Shown here: piece after piece, positions 26,115 through 38,000 of the stretch
How positions within the stretch are numbered: position 1 is the first letter of the stretch
How the letters are laid out: each line of letters opens with the position of its first letter
Origin: Labrys sp. KNU-23
GTDB taxonomy: Bacteria; Pseudomonadota; Alphaproteobacteria; Rhizobiales; Labraceae
Assembly (NCBI RefSeq): GCF_008330945.1
Contig: NZ_CP043489.1
Location: 2,057,501 to 2,121,500, forward strand
DNA: 64,000 nucleotides
Direction: 5' to 3'
Program-made: the position numbers and the translations under genes
Notes under the pieces: generated by a model
What the model was told of the DNA's origin: nothing
The model's input: only the letters and a program-made list of their open reading frames with translations
Database searches by the model: none

Positions 26115-26461
26115 CTTGCAAGCGCGACGGTGGGCACGAAGGTCGGCTCCTCGCGGGCCTTCACAATGGCCGGCATGGCTCGAGACCCCATCCCGGGGAC
26201 GAGGGCTGCATTCCAGCGGCCGGCAACCGGGCGGCTGCATATCTTCGGGCACGTGCCACGCATGGTTGCAAAAGTACGGCCGAGACTTACCTCGACATCA
26301 CCAACTCTTACACACTACCAGGGGTGACGTTGGGAAACAGTCGATGGAGCATGTTTTGCGCCGTCCTTACTGTGGCGAATAATGAAGAATTAACGATGAT
26401 CAGCTTGTAGTAGGCGCGCGATTCGCATGCTCATTCTGATTCCCGGTTTGGAAGGTCCGTG
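26115..26461. other. Intergenic region without a gene
   Basis: Together with 25938-26068 this makes a 524-base gap between leuD and the L,D-transpeptidase. Short frames occur but none has a sensible start, composition or family pattern. The last 130 bases are more AT-rich (around 26330-26410) and probably hold the transpeptidase promoter, which I cannot place precisely. Confidence 0.4.
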
Positions 26462-27163
26462 ATGCCCCACTTGTCCCGCCGTCTGTTCATGCTCGGCGCG
26501 CCGCTCCTTCTGGCCGGCTGCGCCTCTTCGAAGCGCCTGTCTGCCGACTCGATCTTCGATGGCTGGGGCGGCAGCGACTATGACTATGGCGAGATCTATG
26601 CGGGCTTCGAGGACAACGGCAATCCGGTTCCGGCAATCGACCTGAGGCGGATCGATTCGGCCTTCCTGCGCCGGGAGGTCTCCGATCCGACCGGCGAGGC
26701 ACCGGGCACCGTCGTCGTCGATCCGGCCAACCACTATCTCTACCACGTGCATGAGGGCGGCAACGCCACGCGTTATGGCGTGGGCGTCGGCCGCGAGGGC
26801 TTCGCCTGGAACGGCCACGCGACGATCAAGCGCAAGTCCGTATGGCCACGCTGGACGCCCCCCTCCGACATGGTGAAGCGCGACAGCGAAGCAGCCAAAT
26901 GGGCCGGCGGCATGCCCGGTGGACCGGGGAATCCCTTGGGCGCGCGGGCTTTGTACCTGTTCCAGGGCGATCGCGACACGCTCTACCGCCTGCACGGCAC
27001 CATCGACCCTTCCTCGATCGGCAAATCGATGTCGTCGGGCTGCATCCGCCTGCTCAACCAGGACATCATCCACCTCTACAACAACACCCCCGTCGGCTCC
27101 CGCGTCGTGGTGCTGGGCAGCGGCGGCGACGGCTACGTCGACGACCAGGAAGCGGCGATGTAA
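26462..27163 (+). CDS. L,D-transpeptidase lipoprotein (YkuD family)
   Basis: A 233-residue envelope protein. The N-terminus MPHLSRRLFMLGAPLLLAGC is a lipoprotein signal with the lipobox LLAGC, preceded by the double arginine often seen in Tat-type signals. The YkuD domain spans about residues 80-220. Its catalytic motif is HGT followed by IGKSMSSGCIRL, with the nucleophile cysteine in SSGCIRL. Such enzymes make 3-3 crosslinks in peptidoglycan or anchor outer-membrane proteins to it. The ATG at 26462 has GGAAGG six bases upstream, better than the GTG at 26459. Confidence 0.93.
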   Translation: MPHLSRRLFMLGAPLLLAGCASSKRLSADSIFDGWGGSDYDYGEIYAGFEDNGNPVPAIDLRRIDSAFLRREVSDPTGEAPGTVVVDPANHYLYHVHEGGNATRYGVGVGREGFAWNGHATIKRKSVWPRWTPPSDMVKRDSEAAKWAGGMPGGPGNPLGARALYLFQGDRDTLYRLHGTIDPSSIGKSMSSGCIRLLNQDIIHLYNNTPVGSRVVVLGSGGDGYVDDQEAAM

Positions 27164-27310
27164 TATTGGCGCCTCGCGGATGTAGTTGAAGACATCCAGT
27201 AAAGCGCCGAATATATCGATTATTGGACCGCTTTGGTTCTCTCGTAACGATGCCCTCGCCAGTCAAACCGGCCGTTGACCGGCATTACAGTCTCCACGTG
27301 ACGAAATTTT

Positions 27311-27333
27311 CATGCGCAACCCTCTTGCGCATG
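27311..27333. promoter_or_regulatory. Perfect palindrome upstream of htpX
   Basis: CATGCGCAA, five bases, TTGCGCATG form a perfect 9-base inverted repeat 48 bases before the chosen htpX start. It could be an operator or an RNA hairpin in the leader. It does not match the CIRCE heat-shock element. Confidence 0.4.
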
Positions 27334-27381
27334 GACCATCGCAGACCCGATTTTCAGGCCATGACGAACGGGTTCCTTCCG

Positions 27382-28326
27382 ATGCATTACGCGCGCACCG
27401 CTCTGCTCCTTGCCGGCATGACGGCCCTGTTCATGGTGATCGGGCTCATGCTGGGCGGCAAGGGCGGCATGATGATCGCCCTCCTCGTGGCCATCGGCAC
27501 CAACCTGTTCGCCTATTGGCGCTCGGGCGACATGGTGCTGTCGATGTACGGGGCCCGCGAGGTGAGTAACGCCAGCGAGCCGGGGCTTTACAAGCTCACG
27601 GCCGGACTTGCCCGCAATGCCGGCCTGCCGATGCCCAAGCTCTATCTGATCGACGATCCGCAGCCCAATGCCTTCGCTACCGGGCGCGATCCCGCCAATG
27701 CCGCCGTCGCCGTCAACACCGGCCTGCTCCAGGCCTTGTCGCGCGACGAGGTTGCGGGCGTGATCGCCCATGAGCTCGCCCACATCAAGCATCGCGACAC
27801 GCTGTTGATGACCGTCACGGCCACCCTGGCCGGCGCCATCTCGATGGTGGCCAATTTCGGCATGTTCTTCTCCGGCAATCGCGAACGCAACTCGCTCGGC
27901 CCGATCGGCAGCATCCTGCTCGCCGTGCTGGCGCCGTTGGCCGCCATGGTGGTGCAGATGGCAATCTCGCGCTCGCGCGAATATGAGGCGGACCGTCTGG
28001 GCGCCGAGATCAGCGGCAACCCGCTGGCGCTCGCCTCGGGTCTGGCACGCATCCAGAACGCCGCCCATGCCATTCCCAATGAGCAGGCCGAGGCCCATCC
28101 CGCCACGGCGCATATGTTCATCATCAATCCGCTGTCAGGCCGGCCGATGGACAATCTGTTCTCGACCCATCCCGACACCCGGAACCGCATCGCGGCGTTG
28201 GAAGAGCAGGCCCGGCGCATGGGCGCGGGCCGGCAGCCGCCTCGCCAGGGCGGCTTCGTGGAAGGCGTCAACCTGGACGACCTCGGCCCACGCGGCCCGC
28301 AAAGCCCGAAGGGCCCCTGGGGCTGA
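27382..28326 (+). CDS. htpX: Zinc metalloprotease HtpX
   Basis: A 314-residue membrane protease of the M48 family that degrades misfolded inner-membrane proteins. It has two N-terminal helices ([23 protein letters not shown] and [17 protein letters not shown]), the conserved [13 protein letters not shown], the zinc motif HELAHIKH, two later helices, and [11 protein letters not shown] with the third zinc ligand. The C-terminal tail is Pro/Gly-rich. The frame is open far upstream; ATG 27382 gives the usual family start (MHYARTALL), and ATG 27361 is an alternative. It is a single-gene unit. Confidence 0.93.
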   Translation: MHYARTALLLAGMTALFMVIGLMLGGKGGMMIALLVAIGTNLFAYWRSGDMVLSMYGAREVSNASEPGLYKLTAGLARNAGLPMPKLYLIDDPQPNAFATGRDPANAAVAVNTGLLQALSRDEVAGVIAHELAHIKHRDTLLMTVTATLAGAISMVANFGMFFSGNRERNSLGPIGSILLAVLAPLAAMVVQMAISRSREYEADRLGAEISGNPLALASGLARIQNAAHAIPNEQAEAHPATAHMFIINPLSGRPMDNLFSTHPDTRNRIAALEEQARRMGAGRQPPRQGGFVEGVNLDDLGPRGPQSPKGPWG

Positions 28327-28329
28327 GCC

Positions 28330-28439
28330 GGAGCGTTTGTATTTGGCGGAATCGCCAAGGATCACCGAGAATCGCAAAGACGCATCGAACCAGAGAGTCC
28401 GAGCAATGCAGCGTTTCAGTCGAAACGCGCTTGCTCGTG
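28330..28439 (-). repeat. Dispersed intergenic element, family B copy 1
   Basis: Read on the minus strand it begins GAGCAAGCGCGTTTCGACTG, continues with GAAACGC and TTGCTC, and then has TTCGATGCGTCTTTGCGATT and a tail ending in GATTCCGCCAAAT. The head folds as a hairpin. It fills the gap between the convergent htpX and IalB-family genes. Related copies are at 45821, 52443 and 57192. Confidence 0.8.
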
Positions 28440-28440
28440 T

Positions 28441-28992
28441 TCACTGGATCTTGGCGTAACTCTCCGCAAAACCCGCGAGCGGCAGCTGGACGCTGACATC
28501 GTTGCGCTGCAGGTTCTGGAAGGTCGTCTTGAGCTGCTTGCCTGTCTTCATCCGGGCCAGCAGCCCGGCATCGAGCGGCGTGCCGACATAGCAGCCGGCA
28601 GCGTCGCAGGTCTGCAGCGGATAGCTCGTCGCCTGGCTGTCATCGACCTGCAGCTTGAGACCGGCCGGCAGATAAAGCCCGAGCGGCAGGCGCACCAGCA
28701 CCACGGGCGCGCGCGTGTCGCTGGGAACGCGTACCGAGAAGCCGACCACGAGCTGGCCGGTGGTGTTCATCACCGCGTTTTCCTCGACCACGCAGTCGAG
28801 CGGGCCCTGCCGGGCGTCCGCGGTGCAGCGCGTCACCCAACCGGGCGCCGCGGGAGCCGGGGCTGCGGCAGGCGCCGGCGTCGCTGCCTTGGGAGCCTCG
28901 GGGGCGGCAGGTTTCTTGGCCTGCGCCTGCGCACTGCCCACCAAAAGGCAGGCCAGGCCCGCCGCCACCGTCAATTCAACCACACGATGCAT
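28441..28992 (-). CDS. Invasion-associated locus B (IalB) family protein
   Basis: A 183-residue secreted protein. The signal peptide (VVELTVAAGLACLLVGSAQAQA) is followed by a Pro/Ala-rich linker of about 25 residues. The domain that follows reads WVTRCTADARQGPLDCVVEENAV, LGLYLPAGLKLQVDD and PLQTCDAAGCYVGTPLD, with the two cysteine pairs typical of IalB-family proteins. Named for a Bartonella invasion gene, the family is widespread in non-pathogenic Hyphomicrobiales, so a role in virulence should not be assumed. It lies downstream of nothing obvious and just 3' of the giant autotransporter gene on the same strand. Confidence 0.88.
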   Translation of the reverse strand: MHRVVELTVAAGLACLLVGSAQAQAKKPAAPEAPKAATPAPAAAPAPAAPGWVTRCTADARQGPLDCVVEENAVMNTTGQLVVGFSVRVPSDTRAPVVLVRLPLGLYLPAGLKLQVDDSQATSYPLQTCDAAGCYVGTPLDAGLLARMKTGKQLKTTFQNLQRNDVSVQLPLAGFAESYAKIQ

Positions 28993-29015
28993 CGTCGCCT
29001 ATCCGTCCTTCAATC

Positions 29016-32000
29016 TTACCAGCTGTAGCGAAGCCCGCCCGACCCGGTGAGGTCGTGCGAGGATTTGGAGAAATTGCCGCTGAACTTGCCGTAAACCGAC
29101 AGGCCCGAGGCCGAGACCAGGTTCACGCCCGCTTCCACCAGAGCCGAATCCCGCGGCGCCGAAGCGCCGTAGACCACGAAATTATAGCCGGGTGCCGCCG
29201 TGAAGCCGGCTTCGACCGAGCGCCGGTTCGCGAACTCATGCACCCAGGAGGCGCGCAGGAAGGGTTCGAGATAGGTCGTTTCGCCGAAATAGAAGCGGGT
29301 ATCGATCTGCGCCCCCAGGAAAGATGGGAACGAGTTGATGGTCCGCCCGGCATAATTGAGGGCAAGGCCGCCAGTGGTGCCCTGGGCGTGCTCGGTCGAG
29401 CCGTCCAGATGCAGGGAGGAGAACTGCAGCGCCGCGAAGGGCGTGACGTTCACTCCCGAGAAATTGGCCTTGTAGCCTCCCTCCAGGCGCGCGCTGATGG
29501 CGCGGCCGTCGAAGCTGTTGCCGAGCGCGTCATAGGCACCCGCGACCGGATTGATCGGTGCGTTCGTACCCTGGATCATGGCATAACGCTGGGTGGTGGC
29601 GTGCATGACGTCGAAGCCGAGCAGCCCGTTGGCGTAGAAATTGCCGTATTTGGCGGCCCCGTACAGCGCGAAATGGCCAGCATCCACCTTGCCCGTGGTG
29701 GCGCGCTGCTCCACCCCGAAGCTCGAATGGCCGCCGCCCACCGACAGGCCGATCAGATAATTCGGATCGAACTGGTAATCGAGGCCTGCCGCGATGCCCT
29801 GGTTGTGGGTCTTCAGATTGCCCGAGCCGACGATGGTGTTGCCATCAAAGGAGGAGCCACCGCCATAACCGGTGATCCAGGCCCGCCACAGGCGGGTGTC
29901 GCAGAAGGATGCGCCCTTCACGGTTTTGCCGCCGACATCGGCGCTGCAGCCGCCGACGGTCTTGCCGGTGAGATCGACCGCATTGCCGTTGCGCCAGAAA
30001 TCGGCCTGCTGCATCACCGAGCGCATGAAGGCACCGCTGTCGGAGAACAGCGTCTGCTGCACGCCGGCCGTGCCTTCGCCGTCGATGGAGTCATAGGTCT
30101 TCTGCAGCGCGGCCACGTCCGGCTGGAAGAAGATGGCTGCCGCCAGCGGCACGAATTTCGGCGAAGTCTGGTCGGTCTGGATCGCGTTGATCGCATTGCC
30201 GACGGCATGCCCGTTCTCAGTCAGGCCGTCTGCCGAGAAGTCGATCTTGGTGCGCAGGATCGCGTCGTAATCGGTGAAGATCAGGCTGTAATTCGCCACC
30301 GCCGTCGGAATGGCATCGATGGTCATGCCGCTGTCGGTGACACCCTTTTCGGTGTGGACGATGATATGGTCGCTGGTACCCGGCGTCGCCTTGCCGGGGT
30401 TGAGCAGGTTGATCGAGACTTTGCCGGCGAGATCGGCCGCGCCCGAGACGTTGAGAAGGTCGGTGAAGCCGGGATTGCTCAGATCCGGCAGGGCCGCCGC
30501 CAGCATTGCCACCGACGTTGTCGTGCTCCAATCGGCGTTCCGGTCGAGGTCGAAGTCCAGCATGTAGCTGCCATCGGCCTTCTGGCCGAAATAGCCGGTC
30601 TCGTTGGTGGTGAAGACCCGGTTGATGCCGCCAATCGCCATGAAGCCGGCATTGGAGAACAGATGGGCCGCGGTGTCGCCGAGCTGGACGGTGTCGCCGG
30701 TGACGAACCAGGCGCCGTTCTGGTTGTCGAAGGTGTTGAGGCCTGTTCCGAGCTTGACCGAACCGGTGACGAGGTTGGTGTTGGTCACCGCCTCGTTGCC
30801 GGCCGAGCCATAGACGGCGAGGCCATCGATCCAGCCGGTCCCGATCAGCTTCTTGTCCTTGTCGAGGGCGAGGCCGACGGTCTTGCCGAGGTCGGCTATG
30901 ACGCCGGCATTGGCGAGGGTGTTGGTCGCCCCGTCGAGGAAGCCGACACCAGCGCCCATGCCGGTGCCGCCGACGATGCTGCTGTCGGCGTTGACGGTGA
31001 TGGCGATGTTGCCATTGGTCTTGCCGGCGCTCTGGGCCAGGATGGCGAAGGAGCCGGAGCCGACGGTCATGATGTTGCCGGTCTGGTTGATGGTGACGTC
31101 GCCGGCCTTGCCGTCGCCGCCGGCGGAACCGGCAAAGCCGATGCCGACGCTCTTGCCGTCGAGCAGGTTGGTGACCACGCCCTGCGCGGTTTCCGGCAGG
31201 GCATCGATGAAGGGCTTGGGCACGGTGAGGCCGCCCAGCGAATTGACCACGCCGCCGCCGCCGCCGATCGACTGGGCGAAGATGCCATGCGCATTGGTGC
31301 CATCGGTCGCAATCAGTTCGGCGGTGTTGATGACGCTCACCGCGCCGCCATTGCCGCCACCGCCTGCATCGGCGCCCCAGGCGCCGAGCCCGGTGGCCGC
31401 TGCGGCATAGCCGCCGCCACCGCCGACCGACTGGGCAAAGATGGCCGTGGAATTCTGGCCGAAGGTCAGCAGCGAACCGGCATTGGTGACCTTGACCGTG
31501 CCGCCGTCGCTGCCTGCCGCCGCACCACGCTCGAAGGAGACGAGGCCGTAGGTTTCGCCGGACGAACCGCCGCCACCGCCGACCGACTGGGCCATGATGG
31601 CATTGGACTGGTCACCGGTGGTGATGATGCTGATCTTGATCGGATCATCGTTGCTATCCCCAGGCGTCAGGTCAACGTCCTGGCCGCCCGCGGCATTGCT
31701 GATGGTCACGTCGCCGCCCTTGCCGCCCGCACCGGACTTGCCGCCGATCGCCACCGCGCCAAGACCGCCGCCGCCGATACCGCCGCCACCACCGACCGAC
31801 TGCGCGAACAGGCCGTTGGAGAAATCGCCCCGGGTCTGCACGAAGCCGCTATTGGCGATGCCGATGCTGCCACCATCGCCCGAGGCACCGCCGCTGCCGC
31901 CGACCTGCACGAGATTGACGCTGCCGACGAGGCTGCCAATGCCCTGCTTGTCATAGAGAAAGCCGCCACCGGTGCCGCCGCCACCGCCGATCGACTGGGC

Positions 32001-35000
32001 CGTGACACCATTGGACTCGCGGCCCTCCGTGAAGATATCGCCGGCATTGGCGACAGCGACCGTACCGCCATTGCCTGCAGCGCCGCCGGCGCCGCCGATG
32101 GCGAGGGCGCTGAGCGAACCGCCGCCACCGGTACCGCCACCGCCGCCGACCGACTGGGCGGTGATGCCGTTCGAGAACAGGCCCTTGGTGCCGAGATAGG
32201 CAAAATTGGTGACCGTGACGGCGCCGCCATTGCCGGCCGCCCCGCCATCGCCGCCGATATCGATCAGGCCGGAGCCTGCTCCGCCCTGGCCGCCGCCGCC
32301 ACCGATCGACTGGGCGAGGATCGCGCCGGAGGAGATGGTGCCGTTGGCCTGGATGGCGCCAATCTCGACATCGCCCGACTTGCCATTGGTCACCGTCACA
32401 GTCCCGCCATCGCCGGCCGAGCCGCTGTCGACGCCGAGGAGATCGGCGAGCGCACCGCCACCGAGGCCGATGGTGCCGGTCAGGCCCGCAACGGCATTGC
32501 CGCTATTGCCGCCGCCGCCACCGACCGACTGGGCGAAGATGCCCCAGGAATAGATGCCTTCGGTCTGTATCTGACCCTGGTTGTCGATCGTAACCGTGTT
32601 GCCGTTGCCGGCCGAGCCACCATAGCCACCGACGGCGACCACATAGTTCTTGGCGATACCGACGGCGCCGAAGGGCATGGCTGCCAGCGTGGCGTAGCTA
32701 TAGGGGCTGGGCACCACGTCCTGCAGGCCGATGATGCCGCTGCCGCCCTGGCCGCCGCCGCCGCCGATCGATTGGGCGAAGATGCCGCTGGAGGCATCGC
32801 CCTTGGTGACGATCACGCCGTCATTGCCGACGGTGACGGTGCCGGCATCGTTGCCGGTGCCACCAAAGCCACCCACCGTCGCCTGGAAGGAGAAATTGTT
32901 CTTGGTCTCTTCCGGTGCGGTGCAGACCACCGGCAGGGTGCAGGCCTTGGTCAGCACGAGCGAGAGGGAGTTGGCCTGGCCGCCATTGCCACCGCCCCCG
33001 CCGATCGACTGGGCCTGGATGCCATGCGAGCCGCTGCCATCCGTCTGGATCGAACCCGACTGGTCGACGGTGACATTGCCGGCCGTGTTGCCGTCGCCGC
33101 CAAGGCCGCCCACCGCGAAGCTGACATTGATCGTGCGACCCTGGCTGGCACCGCCGACGCCGAGCACGCCCGACAGGCTCGAGCCGCCATTGCCGCCACC
33201 ACCGCCGATCGACTGGGCGAGGATGCCCTGCGCCGCATCGCCCTGCGTCTGCAGATTGCCGTTGCTGGTGACCTTGACGTCGCCGCCAGTGCCGCCACTG
33301 CCGCCCTTGCCGCCAACGGCCGCCCCGAAGTTCAGATTGGTGTTTTCACCACCAACGCCGAACACGGCCGAGCCCGCGAGCCCGCCATTGCCGCCGCCAC
33401 CGCCGATCGACTGGGCGAGGATCGCCTGCGAGCCGATGCCCGTGGTGCCGATGTCGCCGGTATTGCCGATGGTGACGAGGCCAGCGCCGGTGCCGGCACC
33501 GCCGAAGCCGCCGAGCGAAGCGCTGATGTTCTTGGAACTGGTGCCGCCAAAGGCACCGGTGATCGACAGGCCGCCATTGCCACCGCCACCACCGATCGAT
33601 TGGCCGGCCAGGCCGACCGAATAGTCGCCCGCGGTGAGGATGGTGCCGTTGCGCGTGACGCTGACATTGCCGCCGGTCCCGCCTGCCCCTCCGAAGCCGC
33701 CCATGCTCAGCGAGACGTCGACGGCATTCTGGCTGACGCCGACCGCGCCGGCAAAACTCATGCCGCCATTGCCGCCGCCACCGCCGATCGACTGGGCCAG
33801 CACGCCATCGGCATGGTCACCCCATGTGGTGATGAGCCCCGTCGAATCGACCGTCACGGCACCACCATTGCCCGCAGCGCCACCGAAGCCGCCGAGGGAG
33901 AGGGAGACACCGGCTTGCGTCGATCCGGACGCCCCACCGGTGATCGTCGCGGCGCCGCTGAAGCCGCCATCGCCGCCGCCACCACCGATCGACTGCGCCA
34001 GGATGCCGTTGGATCCTTTGCCGGTGATCTGGGTTTCGTCTCCAATCTGGGTTTTGCTTCCCGTCAGGATATTGTCGACGCTGGTCACCTTGACCGCACC
34101 GGCATCGTTGCCGGTTCCTCCAAAGCCACCGACGGAAATGCCGAAACCGGCAGTTGCTCCCTCGCTGAAGGTGAGTGACAGCGCCCCTGAGAACCCGCCA
34201 CTGCCACCACCGCCGCCGATCGACTGGGCATAGATGCCGTTGGAACCATCCCCCGCGGTTTGAATGGTGGCGCTGTTGTCGGTCGGCAGGGCCTTGCCGA
34301 CGTTCGACTTGATGGTGACGTCGCCGCCGGTGCTGCCCGAACCGCCGCCACCGCCGACACTGACGGAGGCGCTGCCGCCCGTGCCGGTGCTGACATTCAG
34401 ATTGCCGGCGACCGAAAAGCCGCCATTGCCGCCGCCGCCACCGATCGACTGGGCCGCAAGGCCGTGGGAGAGAGCCCCCTTGGTGTAGATCAGACCGGTG
34501 CTGTCGACCTCGGCCGACCCGGCCTTGGCGCCATCGCCGCCGAAGCCACCGACGGAAACCGCCAGGCTGACATTCTGCTCGCCGACGCCGACGGCGCCCG
34601 CCACGCTGGCGCCGCCATTGCCGCCATTGCCGCCGATCGACTGCGCCAGGATAGCCGTGGACCCGGCACCAAATGTCGCGACATTGCCGATATTGCTGGC
34701 CTTGGCGTTGCCGGCCGTGGCGCCGCCGCCACCTTCGCCGCCCACCGAAACGCCCAGGGCAACGCCCTCGCCGATGGTCGCGCTGAGGCTGCCGGCAAAG
34801 CCGCCATTACCGCCGCCGCCACCGATCGACTGCGCCAGGAGGCCAAGCGACAGGTCGCCCTTGGTCTGGAGATTGCCTGTATGGCTGACATCGACGTTGC
34901 CGGCCTCGCCGCCGTCGCCGCCAAAGCCGCCGACGCTGGCATTCAGGCTGCCGCCCTGCCCGATCTGCAGGGTGCCGGCGACGGAGAAACCGCCATTGCC

Positions 35001-38000
35001 ACCGCTACCGCCGATCGACTGGCCGATGACACCGCTGGACAGGATCCCGTCGGTCGAGACATCGCCGTTGACGGTGACCTCGACCGCATCGGCCTTGGCG
35101 CCGTCACCGCCCGTACCGCCGACGCTGGCCCCCAGAGCGACGCCATTGCCGATATTGGCCGAAAGCGTGGCGGCAAAGCCGCCATTGCCGCCGCCGCCAC
35201 CGATCGACTGGGCCAGCACGCCGGTCGACTGGTCGCCCTCGGTCGCGACCGCTCCTGTCTGCGAGACCGTGACCTTGCCGGCCGTGCCGCCATTACCGCC
35301 TGCGCCGCCGACCGCGACCGCGATGCTCGCACCACCCTCGGGCGACACCGTGATGGCGCCCGCGGCGGCAAAGCCGCCATTGCCGCCGCCGCCGCCCAGG
35401 GACTGGGCGAGAATGCCGGTGGACGAAGTGCCGAAGGTCGCCACGGCCCCCTTGTTGGTGACGCCGACATTGCCGGCCGTGGCACCATCGCCGGCCGAAC
35501 CACCGACCGCGACGGCCGCGCTGCCGCCGCCTTCGGGCGCGAGAGCTATGCTGCCGGACACCGCGAAACCGCCATTGCCGCCGCCGCCGCCGATCGACTG
35601 GGCCGCGATGCCGGCGGAGAAATTACCGAATGTGACAATGTCGCCATTACTGCCGACGGTAACGGCGCTGGCGGTATTGCCCGAGCCGCCCTTGCCACCG
35701 ACGGCCGCCGAGAGGGAAACCACGCCCGAACCGGACACGCCGATGCCGAAGCCGCCATTGCCGCCGCCACCGCCGATCGACTGGGCGGTGATACCGGCCG
35801 AGAGGTCGCCGAGCGTGGTGATGTTGCTGGCCTGCTGCGTGCCGTTCTGGACGTTCACCGTGCCGGCCGAACCGCCATCACCGCCGCTGCCACCGAGCGA
35901 AAGCGACAGGGCGCCGACGCCACCGAGAGCCAGGGAGCCACTGAAGCCGCCATTGCCGCCGCCACCGCCGATCGACTGGGCCAGGATGCCGCCGCCATTG
36001 GCGGTGGTGGCCTTGTAGTTGCCGTCGGCGACACTGCCCGTGCCCGCACCGTTGAGGATATCGCCATTGCTGGTGACGCTGACCGCCGACGCGGTACCGC
36101 CGCTGCCGCCGCTGCGGCCGACCGCGACCGACAGGCCGGCCGATCCGCCGAGACTCGCAGCGATGCTTGAACCACCATTGCCGCCGCCGCCGCCGATCGA
36201 CTGTGCCAGCACACCGGCCGCATTGGTACCGGTGACCTGGACGGCCCCCTGATTGGTCAGGTCGACGCCGCCGCCATTGCCGCCATCACCGCCGGTGCCG
36301 CCCACGGCGACACCAATCGAAATGCTGGAGGAGAGCGAAGCCGAACCCGAGAAACCGCCATTACCGCCGCCACCGCCGATCGACTGGGCGACGAGGCCGT
36401 TGGAGGCCTCGCCCTTGGTGAGGATCGGGCCGGTGCTCTTCACCGTCACGAGGGCGGCATCGGCCCCCGCGCCGCCACTGCCGCCGATGGCGACGGATGC
36501 CGCCCCGACGCCGCCGACATTGAAGGAACCGGAGAGGCCGAAGCCGCCATTGCCGCCGCCGCCGCCAATCGACTGCGCCAGCACGGCGTCGGAGCGGTCG
36601 CCCTCGGTCTGGATCGCGCCATTGCTGGTGACGGAAACCGTACCGGCATTGTTGCCCGCGCCGCCCTTGCCGCCCAGCGATATCGCCGCCGAACCGGAAA
36701 CGCCGACCAGGGGAGCACTGCCGCTCAAGGTGGCGGCAAAGCCGCCATTGCCGCCGCCGCCACCGATCGACTGGGCCAGCACGCCGGCCGAATTGTCGCC
36801 CTTGGTCAGGATGTTGTGGTTCTGGTCGACCTGGACGGAAGCACCACTGCCGCCGCTGCCGCCGCCGCCACCGAGAGAGATCCCCGCAGAAACCCCGCCC
36901 GAAAGCGCGAGCGCGCCGGCAAAGCCGCCATTGCCACCACCGCCACCGATCGACTGGGCCAGGATGCCGGCCGAATTGTTCCCGTCAGTCTCGAGCGTAG
37001 CCGCGTTGCCCGTAGCGCCTGCCGGCTTGTAGGCCTTGACCGTTACGGCGCCGCCATTGCCGCCGCCACCGGCCGTGCCACCAAGGCCGACATTGACGTT
37101 GCCGGCCACCGAGAGCTGGCCAGCCACGGTGGAGCCGCCATTGCCGCCGCCGCCGCCGACGGATTGCGCCAGGATGGCGGCCGAATTGTCTTCCTTGGTC
37201 AGGAGGTTGCCGGTCGAGGTCACCGATACGATATCGCCATGCCCCGCCTGCGCGCCGCTGCCGCCGAGCGTGACCGAAGCACCGACGCCGCTGATCCCCG
37301 CACCGACGGCGAGGCCGCCATTGCCGCCACCACCGCCGATCGACTGGGCCAGGATGGCGGAAGAGTTCTTGCCGCCGGTTGCGATGTCACCATTGCTGTC
37401 GACGGTGACGCTCTTGCCCGAGCCGCCCTTCTCGCCAGTACCGCCGAGGCCGACATTGGCGCTGGCCAGGCCAAGGCCGGCGGCAACCGACACGCCGCCA
37501 TTGCCGCCGCCGCCGCCCACCGACTGGGCCAGGATGCCGCTGGCATTATCGCCCGCCGTGGTAATCACCGAGAGATTGGAGACATTGACCGTGCCGGCAT
37601 CGCCGCCCTTGCCGCCACCGCCGCCGAGGGCGATCGAAGCCTGGACCAGCCCTGCCGAGCCGGCCACCGCCAGGCCGCCATTGCCGCCGCCACCGCCAAC
37701 CGACTGGGCGAAGATGCCCGTCGAGCCACTGCCATGCGTCTCGATGCTGCCCTTGGTGTCGACCTGGACATTGCCGGCGCCACCGCCGTCGCCGCCACTG
37801 CCGCCGAGCGCGATGCTGGCGCTGATCGGACCGCCATTGGCGCTGATGCCGAAGCCGCCATTGCCGCCGCCGCCGCCCACCGACTGCGCGAAGATGCCAG
37901 CCGAGCGGTCACCCCAGGTGATGATCGAGGCGCTGCTGGCCTGCGCAGGATCGACATCGTCACGCAGGACGCTGACATTCGCACCCGTGCCGCCGACGCC

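Noticed and set aside
29055..34178. Open frame of 1,707 codons on the plus strand opposite the autotransporter, with two more of 636 and 1,020 codons further right
   Set aside because: They mirror the glycine-rich repeats read backwards (GCC/GGC codons give few stops on the other strand), are Ala/Asp/Arg monotonous, and have no start site or family pattern.
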